Positions 11,501-24,193 of a stretch of DNA of 64,000 nucleotides are shown in pieces. Origin of the DNA: Aotearoamyces nothofagi (taxonomy: Eukaryota; Ascomycota; Leotiomycetes; Leotiales; Tympanidaceae); contig JADDTR010000004.1 of the NCBI GenBank assembly GCA_015345905.1, positions 1,178,001-1,242,000 of the forward strand, given 5' to 3'. A model generated the notes under the pieces. The model was not told where the DNA came from. It worked only from the letters and a program-made list of their open reading frames with translations, and made no database searches. Positions within the stretch are counted from its first letter, which is position 1. Each line of letters starts with the position of its first letter. Made by a program: the position numbers and the translations under genes.

Positions 11501-12907
11501 GACATCTTCGAGACTTACCCATTTCTTCCATACGCGGCCCAATTCTGGAGTTTTCACTTAGGGGAATCCCCTTTCTCTACCGCTCTTTGCCATAAACTTC
11601 GGGCATTCTTAGACTCTTATAGCTTTGGTGGATGGCTACAGAGTCTTGCTATGCTCTCAGGACTCAAATATGCGATGACTGCAACGGAAATTATTAAAAG
11701 GTGGGTTCACTCACGGGAGGATACCGTGGTAGAGGATCGGTTGTCTCGTCTGGAGAAATTGCTGTCATTGTTTGGCCATGATGGCTATGAGTATAGTGGG
11801 GCAATGCTCAATGGAAGCCGTCACGGTTTTGGAGTCTGCCATTACCCAAACGGAGATAGATATGAAGGATCATGGGAGGACGACATGCGCCATGGCTTTG
11901 GCGAGTGTTGGTATCGAGATGGTCGCCATTATTCTGGGCGATGGTCGAGAGACGAATTCGATGGACAAGGAACTCTCAATATGCTAGATGGAAGTCGGTA
12001 TGTGGGAGAATGGTCTGCGGGTAAGAAAAGCGGCTATGGTGCCATGGAGTGGTCAACTATGGAGCGCTTCAGCTATCGTGGCCAATGGAGAGAAGACAGG
12101 CCCCACGGGGAGGGCAAAATGATATTTTGTTTCGGAACTTATTACGAAGGCCAGTGGGATCAGGGTCGAGAGCATGGCATCGGTACGACTATTTACTGGA
12201 ACGGCAACCATTTTACGGGCCTCTTTGAAGACGGTGATGAGACGGGCGAGATACAAATTGTGAAGCCCAGCATAGAGGAAGTTATACGACAAGAGCCTGG
12301 AAATCCTGTAGAAGCTAAGTTGAAATACGCCTCTGGCGCGAAGTTTGAAGGGCAGATAAATTCTGAGGGCTTGCCCGAAGGGAAAGGTACGATGTACGCT
12401 ACAACCGGCGTAACATGGAAAGGCGAATTCCTCAATGGGAAATTTCATGGGCCTGGGGTTTCAACCCGACCAGATGGTGGTGTCATACGAGGCGATTGGA
12501 CGCATCAGGCTGCGACAGGCTATTTTGAAGAGATCAGTGGGGATGGGAAGACGTGGTATAAGGGTGACTTCAAGGATACTACTAGAGATGGCCATGGGAT
12601 TTGGCGGACAACCTTAGGGTTTACAGATGAGGGCAGCTTCTTCCGCAACGAGATCCACGGCCAAGGTGTGCGCACATTTGACAATGGAGACGTCTATGAA
12701 GGACAGTTTACTAATGGCTCGATACATGGCCAAGGCGGTTTGAAGTATGCATCTGGAGAAAGATACGAGGGCCAATGGCGCAACGATAAAAGAGATGGAG
12801 AGGGAAAGCTTTGGTTACTGAACGGCCTTGTATTCCAAGGCGAGTGGAGAAGTAATATAGCCGTCAAAGGGAAGTTGAGTCATACAAAATTCTCCTGCAA
12901 ACTTTGA
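8581..12907 (+). CDS. NLR (STAND) protein: HeLo-like N-domain, NACHT, MORN repeats
   Basis: Best model: join(8581..9058,9128..9166,9231..9691,9745..9946,10003..10209,10263..12907), 1343 aa. Residues 1-160 match the N-terminal domain of fungal STAND proteins (start MSFGFGVGDII, HeLo-like family). The NACHT ATPase has a P-loop PGAGKS at 526-531, Walker B WIIDALDE at 623-630 and a following IIFLSRH sensor-like strand, then a winged-helix region. From about residue 970 to the C-terminus run about 14 MORN repeats of ~23 aa (YEGxW...GxG pattern). Fungal NLRs usually end in WD40, TPR or ankyrin repeats. By family role it would be a self/non-self recognition switch acting in the cytoplasm or at membranes; MORN arrays often bind phospholipid or act as scaffolds. 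The first intron (9059-9127) is the least sure; 9043-9108 also keeps frame. The gene lies tail-to-tail with the AONS-like gene, 84 bp apart. Confidence 0.85.
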
Positions 12908-12991
12908 TAATATACTTGTACAATACATTATAGGCTTCAGCTACACAATACAAATTTTTTTCTATTCAAGATACAATCTATATTTTGAGGT

Positions 12992-14343
12992 TTAAATCAC
13001 TGCCTGGTTCTGGATCTCCTCCATATACTGCACCAGCCTGTGAACATGGCTCATCGTATTGTTAGCATGGATGCAGATACGTAACCTATTAGTGTCTTTA
13101 GGCACCACCGGAAAGGTTACAGGTGTCAGCACAAACCCTCGTTTCTCCAACTCTTTTGCCACCACTCGTGGCTTAGGAATCAGTACACCGATGATGTATG
13201 TAGGCTCTTTGTTGGTGAGACAATAGCCTCTTGCCTTGAGCAGGTGATAAAGTGCATGTGCCATTTCAAAAACCTTCTGTGAACGCTCGATGGATAGGCC
13301 ACTTTCGAAAAAATCATACACGGTCGAAATAGCCAGGAGATTTATAACAGGCTGGGCAGTCGAGTAGCGGAAGGATTTTGCGTAGTTCACAAGGTAGGTT
13401 CTGACTAGTGCTGGGCAGAGAACGGCGGCTGGAAGATTTGTTAGACCAAGCATTGCACTATATCGTTGAGAGATACTTCAAGAGAGCCTTACCTCCACAA
13501 GTACCGGGGCCTTTGCTAAAGGCATGCATTTGAACGAAGCAAGATGACTCAAGCCCAAGCTTATTTGCAAGCCCCTGGCCTTTTTTTCCGTACATGCCAG
13601 TGGTATGGGCCTGGGATATTGCTTATAAGTCCAAGAACAGAGGTACAACGGATAACCTCCGGTTATTAACCTACCTCATCAGTGATAAGATATCCGTTTC
13701 CCTTTGGAAAGCTTTTCTTCAGTAAAGAAACAAGTTCTTTCAGAGGCGCCACATCGCCATCCATGCTATACATAGTCTCAACAGAGACAAAGACGTTGGC
13801 ACTGCCATCCGCGACAGCCGGAATCTGGCCTAGAAGATTGAAAACTCTGGAAGCATCGTTAATGTCGTTGTGCGCAAATGCCAGCTTCTGGGCCGCCCTG
13901 CTGACCCGAATCCCTTCTCGGATACTGACATGCACCAGAGAGTCGAAGATAATGATATCGTCGGGTCTAGGAAGACTGGAAAACAATCCGTAGTTGGCGT
14001 CAAAACCAGAGTTGAACAGCAATGCAGTTTCGGCACCATGGAACTTGGCAATTCGTCGTTCAAGAATATTGTGAAATACGGTGTTGCCGCTGGTAGTCCG
14101 TGGGCCGCTGGCGCCTAGAAAGGGGACATCGAGCTCTTCCAGGGCAGCAATATATTGATCTTGAAGCTCTTGGTCGGTCGTCAGGCTTAGGTAGTCATTT
14201 GAGTAGAAGTCGACGAAATCTCCTAAGCTGGTGCGGCTTGATGGCCCTGTCAGCCCGTCGGAGAATTCGAACTCGTTAATCCTACGGAGAAGGCCTTGTG
14301 CTTCTTGGGCTTCCAGCAGCTTTTGGATCTGTTCGAGGATCAT
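12992..14343 (-). CDS. 8-amino-7-oxononanoate synthase-like alpha-oxoamine synthase
   Basis: Model: complement(join(12992..13428,13493..13610,13675..14343)), 407 aa, the usual length. A PLP-dependent enzyme of the class-II aminotransferase fold that condenses an amino acid with an acyl thioester; BioF uses L-alanine and pimeloyl-CoA/ACP in biotin synthesis. Seen: FYSNDYLSL near the start, GASGPRTTSGN, HxxLE region, TDEAH (Asp222, His225) and FSKGPGTCGG, with Lys256 as the Schiff-base lysine. Both introns are 64 nt with clean GT-AG ends; the second has a CTAAC branch. The ATG at 14343 is the first in frame; an open frame continues about 100 codons upstream without ATG, so an additional upstream exon is possible. 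The P450 follows on the same strand, so a role in secondary metabolism is as likely as biotin synthesis. Confidence 0.85.
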
Positions 14344-14771
14344 AGTGTACTGTTTCGCTGGTATGATGGACGACGAAGACTTCTGGTGTCTGGACAGGGC
14401 TTTGCCAATGTGTATATGTGCCGGGGGTTTGTGTTGAGCAGTCGCATAGCTCCTTGGCTGGCTCAATATGCATCCAATGTTCAACGTCGTAACGCCGTAC
14501 TCTGGAACCCCGTAACCCCGCTTTCTGGATATAAAGAGGGCATACACGTAGTGTATAGACAAGGGATCCGATGTTGCATCTGCAGCCTCAAGCGGCACAC
14601 AAAGCCAAGGCTGCACTTCGAGCGGGGAATGAACGCGGCTCACGTAGAACAAGTGCTTACGCGATGCATATTGTCATGTGGTTTATTGATTTTTGATATC
14701 ATTTCCTCAACCTACGTGTGAAAATGTGATTCGGCGATTATCAGCTGCATGCAGTTTGCAGCCTCACCAAC
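14344..14771. other. intergenic, AONS-like upstream / P450 downstream
   Basis: 428 bp between two genes on the minus strand. It likely carries the promoter of the AONS-like gene and the 3' end of the P450. The AONS-like reading frame stays open into it without an ATG, so part could be an unrecognised 5' exon. Confidence 0.4.
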
Positions 14772-16546
14772 TTACAATGCCTGTGCCTTTCGAGCTCTCA
14801 CCCACATGTCTCTTTGGAAAACCACGCCATAATTCTGCTCAAACCACGGCGCATCGGCGTTAGTGAAGCTGAGATCGAACTTGTCGACGATCTATACGTA
14901 ACTCTTGAGTCTTTGCCCTTTAACGTGAACAAGGCTGAGCTGTGGCTTACCTGAACGACGGTTTTTTGCAGTTCTATCAAGGCCAGGTGCTTACCAGCGC
15001 ATTCTCTAGACCCCATCCCAAAGCTGAAATCGCTTTTCCTCATCAAATCTATTTTCTCCGATCCTTCGAGCCATCTCTCAGGCCGGAAACTCGTAGCGTC
15101 TGCTCCGAACACCTGTTCATTGCGATGTAACACCCAAGCATTGCATCCGATATTCGTCTGAGCTGGGAGAAAATGACCTCCGATAGTAGCTCCACCAGGC
15201 GGAACGCATCGCATAAATTTCGCATTCGCTGCTGGGAAAAGTCGTCTGGACTCCTGTAGCACAGCAAGCAAAAATGGCATTTTGGCTGTTTCCGAGTAAC
15301 GAGGCGGTTTTGATAGTTTCCCGACAGCCCGAAAGGTGAGAATCTCTTCCCTCAAGCGTTCTAATGTCGATGGATGTAGTGTGATGCAGAAGATCGCTGC
15401 TCTTATAGAGGCGGCGATTGTGTCTGCGCCGGCAAAACTGGTACAACTTTAGACAACGGTGCTAGAATAATTATTATAGGTCTCAAATGAACTTACAATA
15501 TCAACTCAGTTTCTACAAAGCTGTCATTCTTGCTCATCCCTGCCGCATGGACAAAGTGGTCTAGCATATCTCGTGCTTCTCCTGGTTTGATTGCAGCCTT
15601 GTGCCTATCCTCGATCATCTCGCGAACGCACTGCGAAAACTATTAGAGGCTTTTTGTAGCAGTTAAATATGTCTCCTAGATAACTTACAACATCAAGCTT
15701 TCTGATCCCTGTGGGCGAGCCAAATATTGAACGAGCTAGGTATGATCTAACAGCCTTCACGAGCCAAGAAACATGGCTGAATGCAATCAAAAGGGGAGTA
15801 GTAATTTGGACAGCACGTATGATACCGTCAACATCCTCTCCAGTCTCAAGAAAACAGAACGATCTACTAAAGCCAACGACTCCTAAAACATCAAAAGTAT
15901 AGAAGCTAACCCAGAGGGCAAGATCAAACTCGGCATCCGAGTCCACGAAAGCTTGTAGTCGCTCAGTAAGAAGAATGAGCTTTTCATCAATCTTCTGCTC
16001 CAAGGCCAACATCGTTGCGCTCGAATACTGTTTCTGTTAAGTGTCCATAGAATAAATTAATGACGATAACTTACAGCGCTAGAAGCTTTCCTTCTCATCT
16101 TCGAGTGTAATTGCGAGTCTCGTACACTGAAAAGGTTTGGTACCCCCGGCAAGAGGTCAAAGGCTTCGTATTCACTTGCTTTAGGAAATTTTGTTCCCGG
16201 TGCAAACACCTTTCGGAAATCATCGTAATCCGCGATCAGGACGGTAATGGGGCCAATTCTGATCACTGGGCCTACCCGTTCGTATTAGCTTTTAGCCCCC
16301 TTGGATATCACAAAAGTAACACTTCAGCTGGATAGATTTTATAATGATATTACCGTGCTCCTTGTGCAATCTTGCCCATACATGATGCTGGCTCCCATCC
16401 AACGTCTGTTTCACCATCCAAAAGTTGCTAAATCTAGCCCTTAGGGGCCCGGGAATACCACGTAGAGGTCCGAAGAACAGAATCCTGACCAACGAGAGGG
16501 CACCGACGAGGAAAGATAGAAATAGAGCAAGTGGAAGCAGAGTCAT
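14772..16546 (-). CDS. cytochrome P450 monooxygenase
   Basis: Model: complement(join(14772..14891,14951..15437,15497..15630,15689..16027,16075..16271,16354..16546)), 489 aa. A microsomal haem-thiolate oxygenase. Seen: N-terminal membrane anchor (residues 1-24) followed by the proline hinge GIPGP, the I-helix AGADTIA oxygen-activation motif, the K-helix ExxR within LQESRRLF, the PERW motif and the haem loop FGMGSRECAG with Cys434 as the iron ligand. All six exons join in frame. At the 47-nt intron 16028-16074 two tandem acceptors 6 nt apart both keep frame; the second gives the family-like SAYSS junction. Co-directional with the AONS-like gene, which makes a small biosynthetic partnership conceivable, though no polyketide synthase or transporter lies nearby. 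Substrate unknown. Confidence 0.92.
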
Positions 16547-17250
16547 TGTAAATGAGACTGTTAAGAGGCAGCCTATTGTTTTATGAGAAATTAATTAGAA
16601 AGTCCTGACTGTTGGATGCTGAGGTTAACCAAGAATCGAGGGTAGGCGAGATATAAGATACCGACAGTATTTATATAAGAGTTCCGATCACACTCTACAG
16701 CCTTGAATATTTTAGGATCGGTTTATTGGTCAATTTTTAATAGGGCAAGTATACTCTACTTGGTTTTAAACTCGTGTTATCTGCAGTAAGAGACGCCACT
16801 ATCACTATTGGGGGCCAGAAGTAGCTAACAAGGCTGAATCACCAGATACATTTGGGCGCCTCTGCTCTCACCCCGCTCAGACACGTGAGCAAACATCTCA
16901 GATTCTATAGGGCGGAATATAGGTCCGGCGTAGGTATAGGTTCGCGGAAGTGCAGCGACAGCACACCACTCCGGAGTTCGATAGCACGCCAGACTTGAGT
17001 ACACAGTAGTCCAGGTGAGGCGACTGAATTTGCTTTACCGACACGTTGCTCTTTTTTTTTAGGAATCTTGGAACTAATGTTAGACTTAGCAATACATTAT
17101 ATCCAATTGTACAATTCTTTAATCCGAGTTGTATAAACGCAGCCTGTTACATAAACACCACGACAATGAAATCTGAAGAAACCCTAAAATAGTTACATTA
17201 CTGTCCTCTTATACCATCAGCCGAAGCAGTAAAGAAGAACTTTTTTCAGT
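16547..17250. other. intergenic, P450 promoter side
   Basis: 704 bp, AT-rich close to the P450 start and without a credible gene. It holds the presumed P450 promoter and the 3' flank of the small membrane-protein ORF. Confidence 0.4.
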
Positions 17251-17577
17251 CTAGAAGGCAGAACCCGTAGGTCCATACGGGCTGGCCGCTTCGTCATCTA
17301 AATCTACTGCCCGGCCTTTCTCTCCATGAAAAATAGGTGCAGCGGCTCTTTTCGTAGGGAGTAGACACATCTGTAACATTGCCCAGATTGCATGAAAAAG
17401 AAGACTAAAGCCACGTAGAAAAGGCCCAAAAACAATCTTGAAGATCTTGGTGCAGAAGTCGATCATTGTCCCTGTGTGCTTATCAGGTATTATCCTTAAG
17501 ACAACAGCCCAGGGCAAGCAGAAAACCAAACAGCCTGTACAGACCCCCCATTGTTTCCCATCAATCATCGTCTTCAT
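17251..17577 (-). CDS. hypothetical small membrane protein
   Basis: An intact 108-codon ATG frame. Two hydrophobic stretches (about residues 10-29 and 46-72) could span a membrane, and the C-terminal 30 residues are polar and acidic (VDLDDEAAS). I do not recognise a family. No intron is needed. It stands alone between the P450 and the glucan synthase, with no co-directional partner. It could be a chance frame; coding is supported only by its intactness and its membrane-protein-like layout. Confidence 0.33.
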   Translation of the reverse strand: MKTMIDGKQWGVCTGCLVFCLPWAVVLRIIPDKHTGTMIDFCTKIFKIVFGPFLRGFSLLFHAIWAMLQMCLLPTKRAAAPIFHGEKGRAVDLDDEAASPYGPTGSAF

Positions 17578-18351
17578 CGGCGGTGGAGAAATCTTGGCAA
17601 GGAGATCTTTGCATTTTAAAATGTCTACTATCAGTTTCCCAACTAGTAATGTAATTAGGCAAGGCAGCCCACGTGATAGATCTTGTTATAAAATCTTACC
17701 CCTCAGAATATGGCTTTGAGAAGAGTCTTCGGGTACTAGATGAAGCTCGCCGTGTGTTATACAATGTACGGAAAGCAAGAAGCGCCTCTTCTAACTGCTA
17801 TAGCTCTGCTTCTGCTCGCGAACAGGAGATCAGTCGGTGTAGGGGGGTATCAGGGAATCAGGGAGTCAGAAAAGTCGCGCAAGGTCTTGGCGTATCACCC
17901 GTCATTTAGCCTTCTTCGAGCTGTCTAATTGTTAGTCCTCGACGAATACCGTTGTAACGTCCTGATTGCACTAAATCCAGAGAGATTCGACAGATGTCCG
18001 TGAAGAAACGATAAAAAATACCCATTTTTTTGGTTTTCGAAACGTTACAAGTCGCTTTTACTAACCACCGATGGTCGATGGTGTGGTGGAATTAGTCCTC
18101 GCATACGTATTGCTATATATAAAATAAAACCGAGATACGGTATATCTACATCTGATAAGCATTTTCAGGGGGTGATGGCGGAGTAAGAGCCAGACTAGCT
18201 ATCTCTAAAGGAGTATCTCACTCTATAGAACAACTTCTGCATATATTGTCTAACCCTCTCATATTATATAGAACTGAGTCACTTCTTAGAAAGAATGTAT
18301 ATATCAATTTTCGGCTAGAACTTTTTGCCTTCTACTTATAACATATCTACT
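17578..18351. other. intergenic, 3' flank of glucan synthase
   Basis: 774 bp with short unsupported frames only. AT-rich near 18100-18300, consistent with the 3' UTR and polyadenylation region of the glucan synthase gene. Confidence 0.4.
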
Positions 18352-21300
18352 TCAAAACAGCCGTACTCTCGCCGCCGCCGTCGCCGTCGAAGTCGCTGCC
18401 CCTGATACAGCACCAGTACCAGTAGCAACACTTCCATCCGTATCATTAATATCCTGCCCATATGGCTGGAAAAGGTTGTACGGAATCTTGGACGAAAAGT
18501 TAGGCAGGATAGTCGACGCCGCAAATATAGGGCCAATAAGCAAGGCTAAAAACACGACAAGGAGGGTGAAGTATAGGACTGCGTAGCGCACAACACGCCT
18601 CTTTCGCAGCTTGGACTGCTTGAGCGAGAAAATTGGTGGGCGGATTTGGCGACTGGGGATAGTTAGTTAAGGGTGAATCGCGGTAAGAGGAAAGGGCGTA
18701 CCTTGGGCGCAGCCAAAACAGCATTATAGAGTGGAGTTTATCCACCTTAGGAATGATAAGCACTGGCAGCATAGCGAAGAGGATAAAATGGCAAAGCACA
18801 AAATCGCCCGCGAACATCCCAAGCTCAGTGATTTTGCACAGAAACTCACGCCCTGGTTGCGACAAGGTATGCCAGCCCATCGAGTACCACTTCCCAGTCC
18901 AAAAAGCAATATTAGCATCTTCCGCTTTCATCTCACGTGTGAGAGCCAGGTTGATGATGAGTTTGTAAATGAAGCGCTGGATTGCAGCAGCAGCTATCAT
19001 ACCCGCGAGTGCCTTTGCAAAGACGAAGCCTTCGAGGAAGAACATAATCTCGAATGAAACAAAGAGCATGAATACCGCAATGCCGTGAGCAATAGCGGCG
19101 AGAACAGTGCCGAACTTCTTGCAGCACATGCTGAGAACGGGGCCCATACAGCATGCCATGCCGAACATTGCCGCGAGGACGGCGGTGTTGACGGCAATTG
19201 GCGCCACGGCCACGAGAGCTACCCGCAGCAAGGCAGCCGTAGCTGTAGCGGTCGAATCGTTAACAAGAACGCCGGTCTGGGCATTGATAAACAGGTACGG
19301 AATCACAGTAACGGCGACTACTATCAGAGGTCCTAGGATTTCGCTGAAGAAGATATTCGCGAATGCTGCACGCGCCATGTGAATATTTGAGGATGCAGAG
19401 GTAGGTTCGCCGAGGGAGGTGCGCTTATAGCCAGTGATCTTTGTCCGTGAGAGGCGACAGAAGGCAATCCACGAGCCCGAATGCGCGCGGGAGTTACCTC
19501 TTGATAGCCAGCGTATGAAGTCTCGATAATCGACGAAGAAATCGCCCCAGGAAAATTGATGCGGGTTGTACAAGAACGGCGAAGTGCATAGTGCAGTAAG
19601 AGATATCCAGAAATAGATCAAGCCAGCTTGCCAGGCTGTTAAGGTTGCAAATAGGAGCATCATAATGTTGCGGCCTCCTAGGTAGATGGACGGACCAGCA
19701 AAGCGAGAATACAATACACTGAATGGGATGCGTGAAGTGGCAAAGCCACGTCCGGTGCCAATGTACCGAGCACCCCCGAAAGATAAGTCTTGTTGCACTG
19801 AATTGGCGTATATTTGGCACACGAAAACCTCAAACACAGGTGATAGAGAGCCCACCTGTTTACCGAGCCGCATAAATGCACGTATAAATCCGCGCTCAGC
19901 CGCCTCTTGGATGACTAGAGGCACAAAAGCAATAGCGAGGACGACGATGATAGAAATAATACAACGATATACCCACTTCATAATAGGGTCGATATCGTTA
20001 CAGTAAGTTGGCACCAGCGGATCGGTGATAGGCACACCTGACTTAACAACGCAGGAGATGACTTGGTTCCGAAGTGCGCCCAAGTTGATCAAGCAGACCA
20101 TCAACATTTGTACAGACAAAATGATGAAGATATTATTCAGATGGAATCCTGCATGGGCGTAGTAAAAGGAGAGAAAGCGGTCTAGAGGTAACTGCGTCCC
20201 CAGGTAATAATACTCTCGAGAGAGCATTTGTTCGCCCATACCGGTCCCAATTTTGGTATAAAAGTTGAGGATTGATCCAAATCCAAGATCGCGACCTTTA
20301 CCACACTGATAATATTCACAGTGCTTAATCCGGCCGCCCCTGAGAATCGCTGTCATACCAGCATAGATATCTTCGTTGAGATGGAGCCCTTTCTGAGCCT
20401 TTGATACTCCTCCTCTAGTGGTCATAAAGATTCCATTCAAGAAGTCTGGGTGGCCGTAATGAAGTTTACCGCCGATCTGTGCAAGCGTGCGTGCAAATAG
20501 GGTGCCAAATGTCTGCTCCTTCCCTGCAGCACTATCGCCGAGGATACCAATATTCTCAGAAAAGATATATTCGCGTGCTCCGAGTATTGCAACCGGACTG
20601 ACGGTGTGTTTAGTGCCTGCAGTATAAGGTGCAGTTTCCATTTCCATCTCTTCAAACTCGGCCAGGACGCTTCTAATCTTGAGGCATTCCTCCAGATAAT
20701 TGTCTTGATTTGCATCAATGAGCTGGATATACTCACCGCGATAGAAGATCAAGGAGTGGTTCTGATTATCCGATTTTCCATCGCCCAGGATTGGGTTTCC
20801 CGATAGCTGGACTCGAAATTTTGGTCGTCGCATTCCGTTTTCCATGATTTCACAGTGGCCGTCGATCAATGCCGAGTACAGACGAGGTTCATCACCTTCA
20901 TTGGTGGGTGCTTCTTCGTCTAGGTAGGCAATCTGTAGTTCTGGAAATGCACGGAGTAGGAATTCTGTATTCTCCATCTCTCCTTCGTTGAACTTTGAAT
21001 ATCGCTGCATAGATACAATCATCTTGAACTTTCGGCGTGCCATTCGTTCTAGCTCTCGTTCAAGCTTGTCGCTTGAACCTCCAAACATGTGTACAACCTC
21101 GGGGTTTTCGACGCGATATAGTAACTTGATAGCACGACTATAGTTCATAAAACCAGAAACTGTACGATAGAGTGTCTGTGAGCGGAGTGATGCCCAGATT
21201 CTCGTCCGGAGTGTGTATTCTGGAGCTGCAGACTTGAAGCCAATGAAGTAGAATGACAGATCATCAATCTTTCGTCTAGCCTCCTCTGCTTCATCTAGTT

Positions 21301-24193
21301 CGTTCTTCGGTCCAGAAACCTCCTCTGCAAGGATTTTGGTATCTTTGACAAAGCAGTCCCACTCATGAGGGTGCAGCTGTTTCAGGTATTCTAAAAGTGT
21401 GAGCCGGGAGTATACGTCGTCTTCTCGTATAATTTCCCTGAGAGATAGAAGAATCTTCTCGCTGTAATGTGGGATCAATACTGTAAAGGTAGGCATATTA
21501 TCTACTGGAGAAGGTTGAGGAATAGGTGTTGACAACGATTGAGCAAAGAATGAAATTCGACGTTCTGCTTCGCTTTGTGATGGGAAGAACTCGGATTCAA
21601 AGGACTGATCGTCTTGCGATAGGAAAAATATTGGCGCCCGTAATGTCCTTTTCCCTTCTTGTTCAGAGGGTACTTGGTGGTATAACAGCATTTGAACATG
21701 GTCAACTGAAAGAAGGTGTTCACGATACATGGAGATTACTACGGCGTTCCAAATCTGGGAGACTAAGACTTTGGGCTTATATTTTACCTCCATGTCGTTT
21801 GTTGCAAGCACTTTAGAGTATATCCGTTTTGGCAATCTAGCAAATATATTTTTCCAAGGCGTCCAAATTGAGATTCCTAGAGCGAAGGATGTAATGACCG
21901 AAAATAGGGTGTTGACAATAACATACCACAAGAACGTATCCAAGAAGAAGAGTATGAGGTCGGTAAAGAACATTAGACCGAGCAGAATCTTAGGCTGTAG
22001 CTTGCAAAGGACGTCACCAAAGTATTGATCCCCAAGGCAGGTTCGAATCTTCGTCGTGGAGAGGATACGGATCGAGTCCTTGAATGACAATGTTAAAGCG
22101 ACCCATGATTCCCCTAGCTTGGCACCGAAGACGCACAACCAGAGTCCATATGACATGTAGACATTCCTGCCAGTAAGGGGTGTAACACTAGCAGTGAATG
22201 CCCGACTGGCGACATATTGTCTGGACTTCTTTGACCCGAGGTAACTTCCAAAAAGGCTTCCGATTGGCACGACGGCGAAATATAAAAATGAGGCCAAGTT
22301 GAGGAAGAATTGCACAATGCCTAGGGTCAGGGCGATCTTCGTAGCTTGTGTGTCCTTGATAACAAAGATATAAACAGAGGGTGCAACATTTATCGCCAGT
22401 ATACCGATGAGAAATAACAATCGTTTCGTAAGATGTTGAGCACCAGGCCATCTGCGAGGCACATATGACCACTCTGCAAGGGTTGCTATAATCATGATCA
22501 GGGTAGCTATTGCGCCACCAAGTGCAACTGCCGACCATTTGGCCGATCCGTGTGGTTTATTGTCCAGTTCTTGTTCATAGTCTTTTGTGTAGATGGTGTA
22601 TGCATTATAGGCAGTGTAGTACCAGTACATAGTTATATGTATGACCCAAATTCGATTGAAATTGAGCACGAGGTGGAACCAAGACCGCGTCTCCTTATAC
22701 GTCTTATAGAAGACCTTGTTCCAGACAACGTCCTTGAATTTCAAATATCGCTCTGCAGGGAGGAAATCGACAATCCGAGATTTGTCTTCAAAGACAATGC
22801 GCTCTAGGCCCTCTGGATACCAGAACAGCTGGTTACAATCGTCGTATCCTATAACCCTGTTGTGGTCTCGCTCCCGACGCATGTATTTACCCTCTATTAT
22901 CTCGTAGCCTTGGTCTCTGCAGAATATATACAGAGGGGTTATTACGTCATTGAGATATGTGAATTCTTCGACCGGTTCGACCAGGGCCTGACAGGCGGGG
23001 GAGTTGTAATAGTCGTCTGCGCATTTGAAGATAAAGCACAGGCATTCCGGCATGAAACGCACTTGATTTGCTTCACCCCAGCAAAGCAGGTACAGAGCAA
23101 TCTGACGTGTACGGTCGTGTTGTGACATTCGGTTCATACGCGTTTTCCACCTATACTCGGCAGCTTCCAAGCTGGCGTCACCCTCTAGCTCTTCAAGAGT
23201 CTGGGCGTCATCTAGAGGGCTAGTCTGGGCCTTGGCCTGTGCAGCCTTCCGAGCTTTGCGTGTCTTGCGTGTCTTGCGTATGGCAAATGCACCAGTCGCC
23301 TCTTCGACGTCCAGTTGAGCTGCAAAATACCACTTTTTGTAATTGGCGTTGTCCCCTCCGATATAGTCAGCATGAAGGGTGAGCAAAGCCTGGTCTGGCG
23401 TCATTCGAGAAGCTCGAGAATCGAGCAAAGTCATAAAGTGATCGTACATATTACGCATGCTATCACGTTGGAAACCTAATTTCGCAGTTAAGTCGAGGAA
23501 GATGCTCTCAATCTCCTCCTTCGATAACGGAATCTGAGCATCGGAATTCCAAGCTGGATAGGGCTCGCGGGAGCGTTGACCGGCTGGAAACGCATTGCTA
23601 TTGTATCCCATTCCATAGTTGGGCGTGGAAGCGCCGGATGATCGGTCTGCTCCGTAGGAAAATTGAGATGCAGGAAGTTTGTCATCACCGCCTATATAGC
23701 CTTCATTGTAGCTGTTGTATCGTTCATCTCCAAGGCCAGTAAAATCACTGAAGGATTCGGAGCCATCCTCGAAACCGCCACGACGTTTATCCTCTGAATA
23801 CTCGCCTTGACGGGGTTGGTGCCGCTGTCCCGCTGCAGCGCCTTGATTATAGTCGTAGTACTCGTCCTGGTACTGATCCCCGTAGTCTTGGCTTTCGTAG
23901 TAGTCACCGTCTTGTTGGTATAGATTGTTTGATTCGGGATTGTAATAGGCCCTGTAAGTTTTGTCAGTCATGCTCGAATTTCCAAGCAAGGAGTCTACTA
24001 ACGAATCATCATCATAGCCACCGGCCTCTTGTTGACGAGGGTCGTCATGGCCTTGCTGCTGGTCGTAATGCGCCGCATTGCTTTCGTAGTACCCTGGATT
24101 ATGATCGTCTGGGTACTGCAAATTGGTATTGCCATTCTGATGGTAGCCATCGCCATCATCATAATGGCCCTCTTGTTGAGGAGGTCCTGACAT
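18352..24193 (-). CDS. fks1: 1,3-beta-glucan synthase catalytic subunit (GT48)
   Basis: Model: complement(join(18352..18652,18702..24193)), 1930 aa, close to the usual ~1900. Plasma-membrane enzyme that polymerises UDP-glucose into cell-wall 1,3-beta-glucan, activated by Rho1. A hydrophilic, Gln/Asp/Tyr-rich N-terminus of ~220 aa is followed by the FKS1 domain, a first membrane cluster, the large cytosolic GT48 domain ([31 protein letters not shown]) and a second membrane cluster. One 49-nt intron near the 3' end (GTACGC...CCCAG) restores the conserved [20 protein letters not shown] tail and the last membrane helix. Without splicing the protein ends in unrelated sequence. Echinocandin hot spot 1 (residues 699-707, genomic 22073-22099) reads ALTLSFKDS, unlike the usual F-LTLS-...-DP. 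Frame is otherwise intact. Confidence 0.97.
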
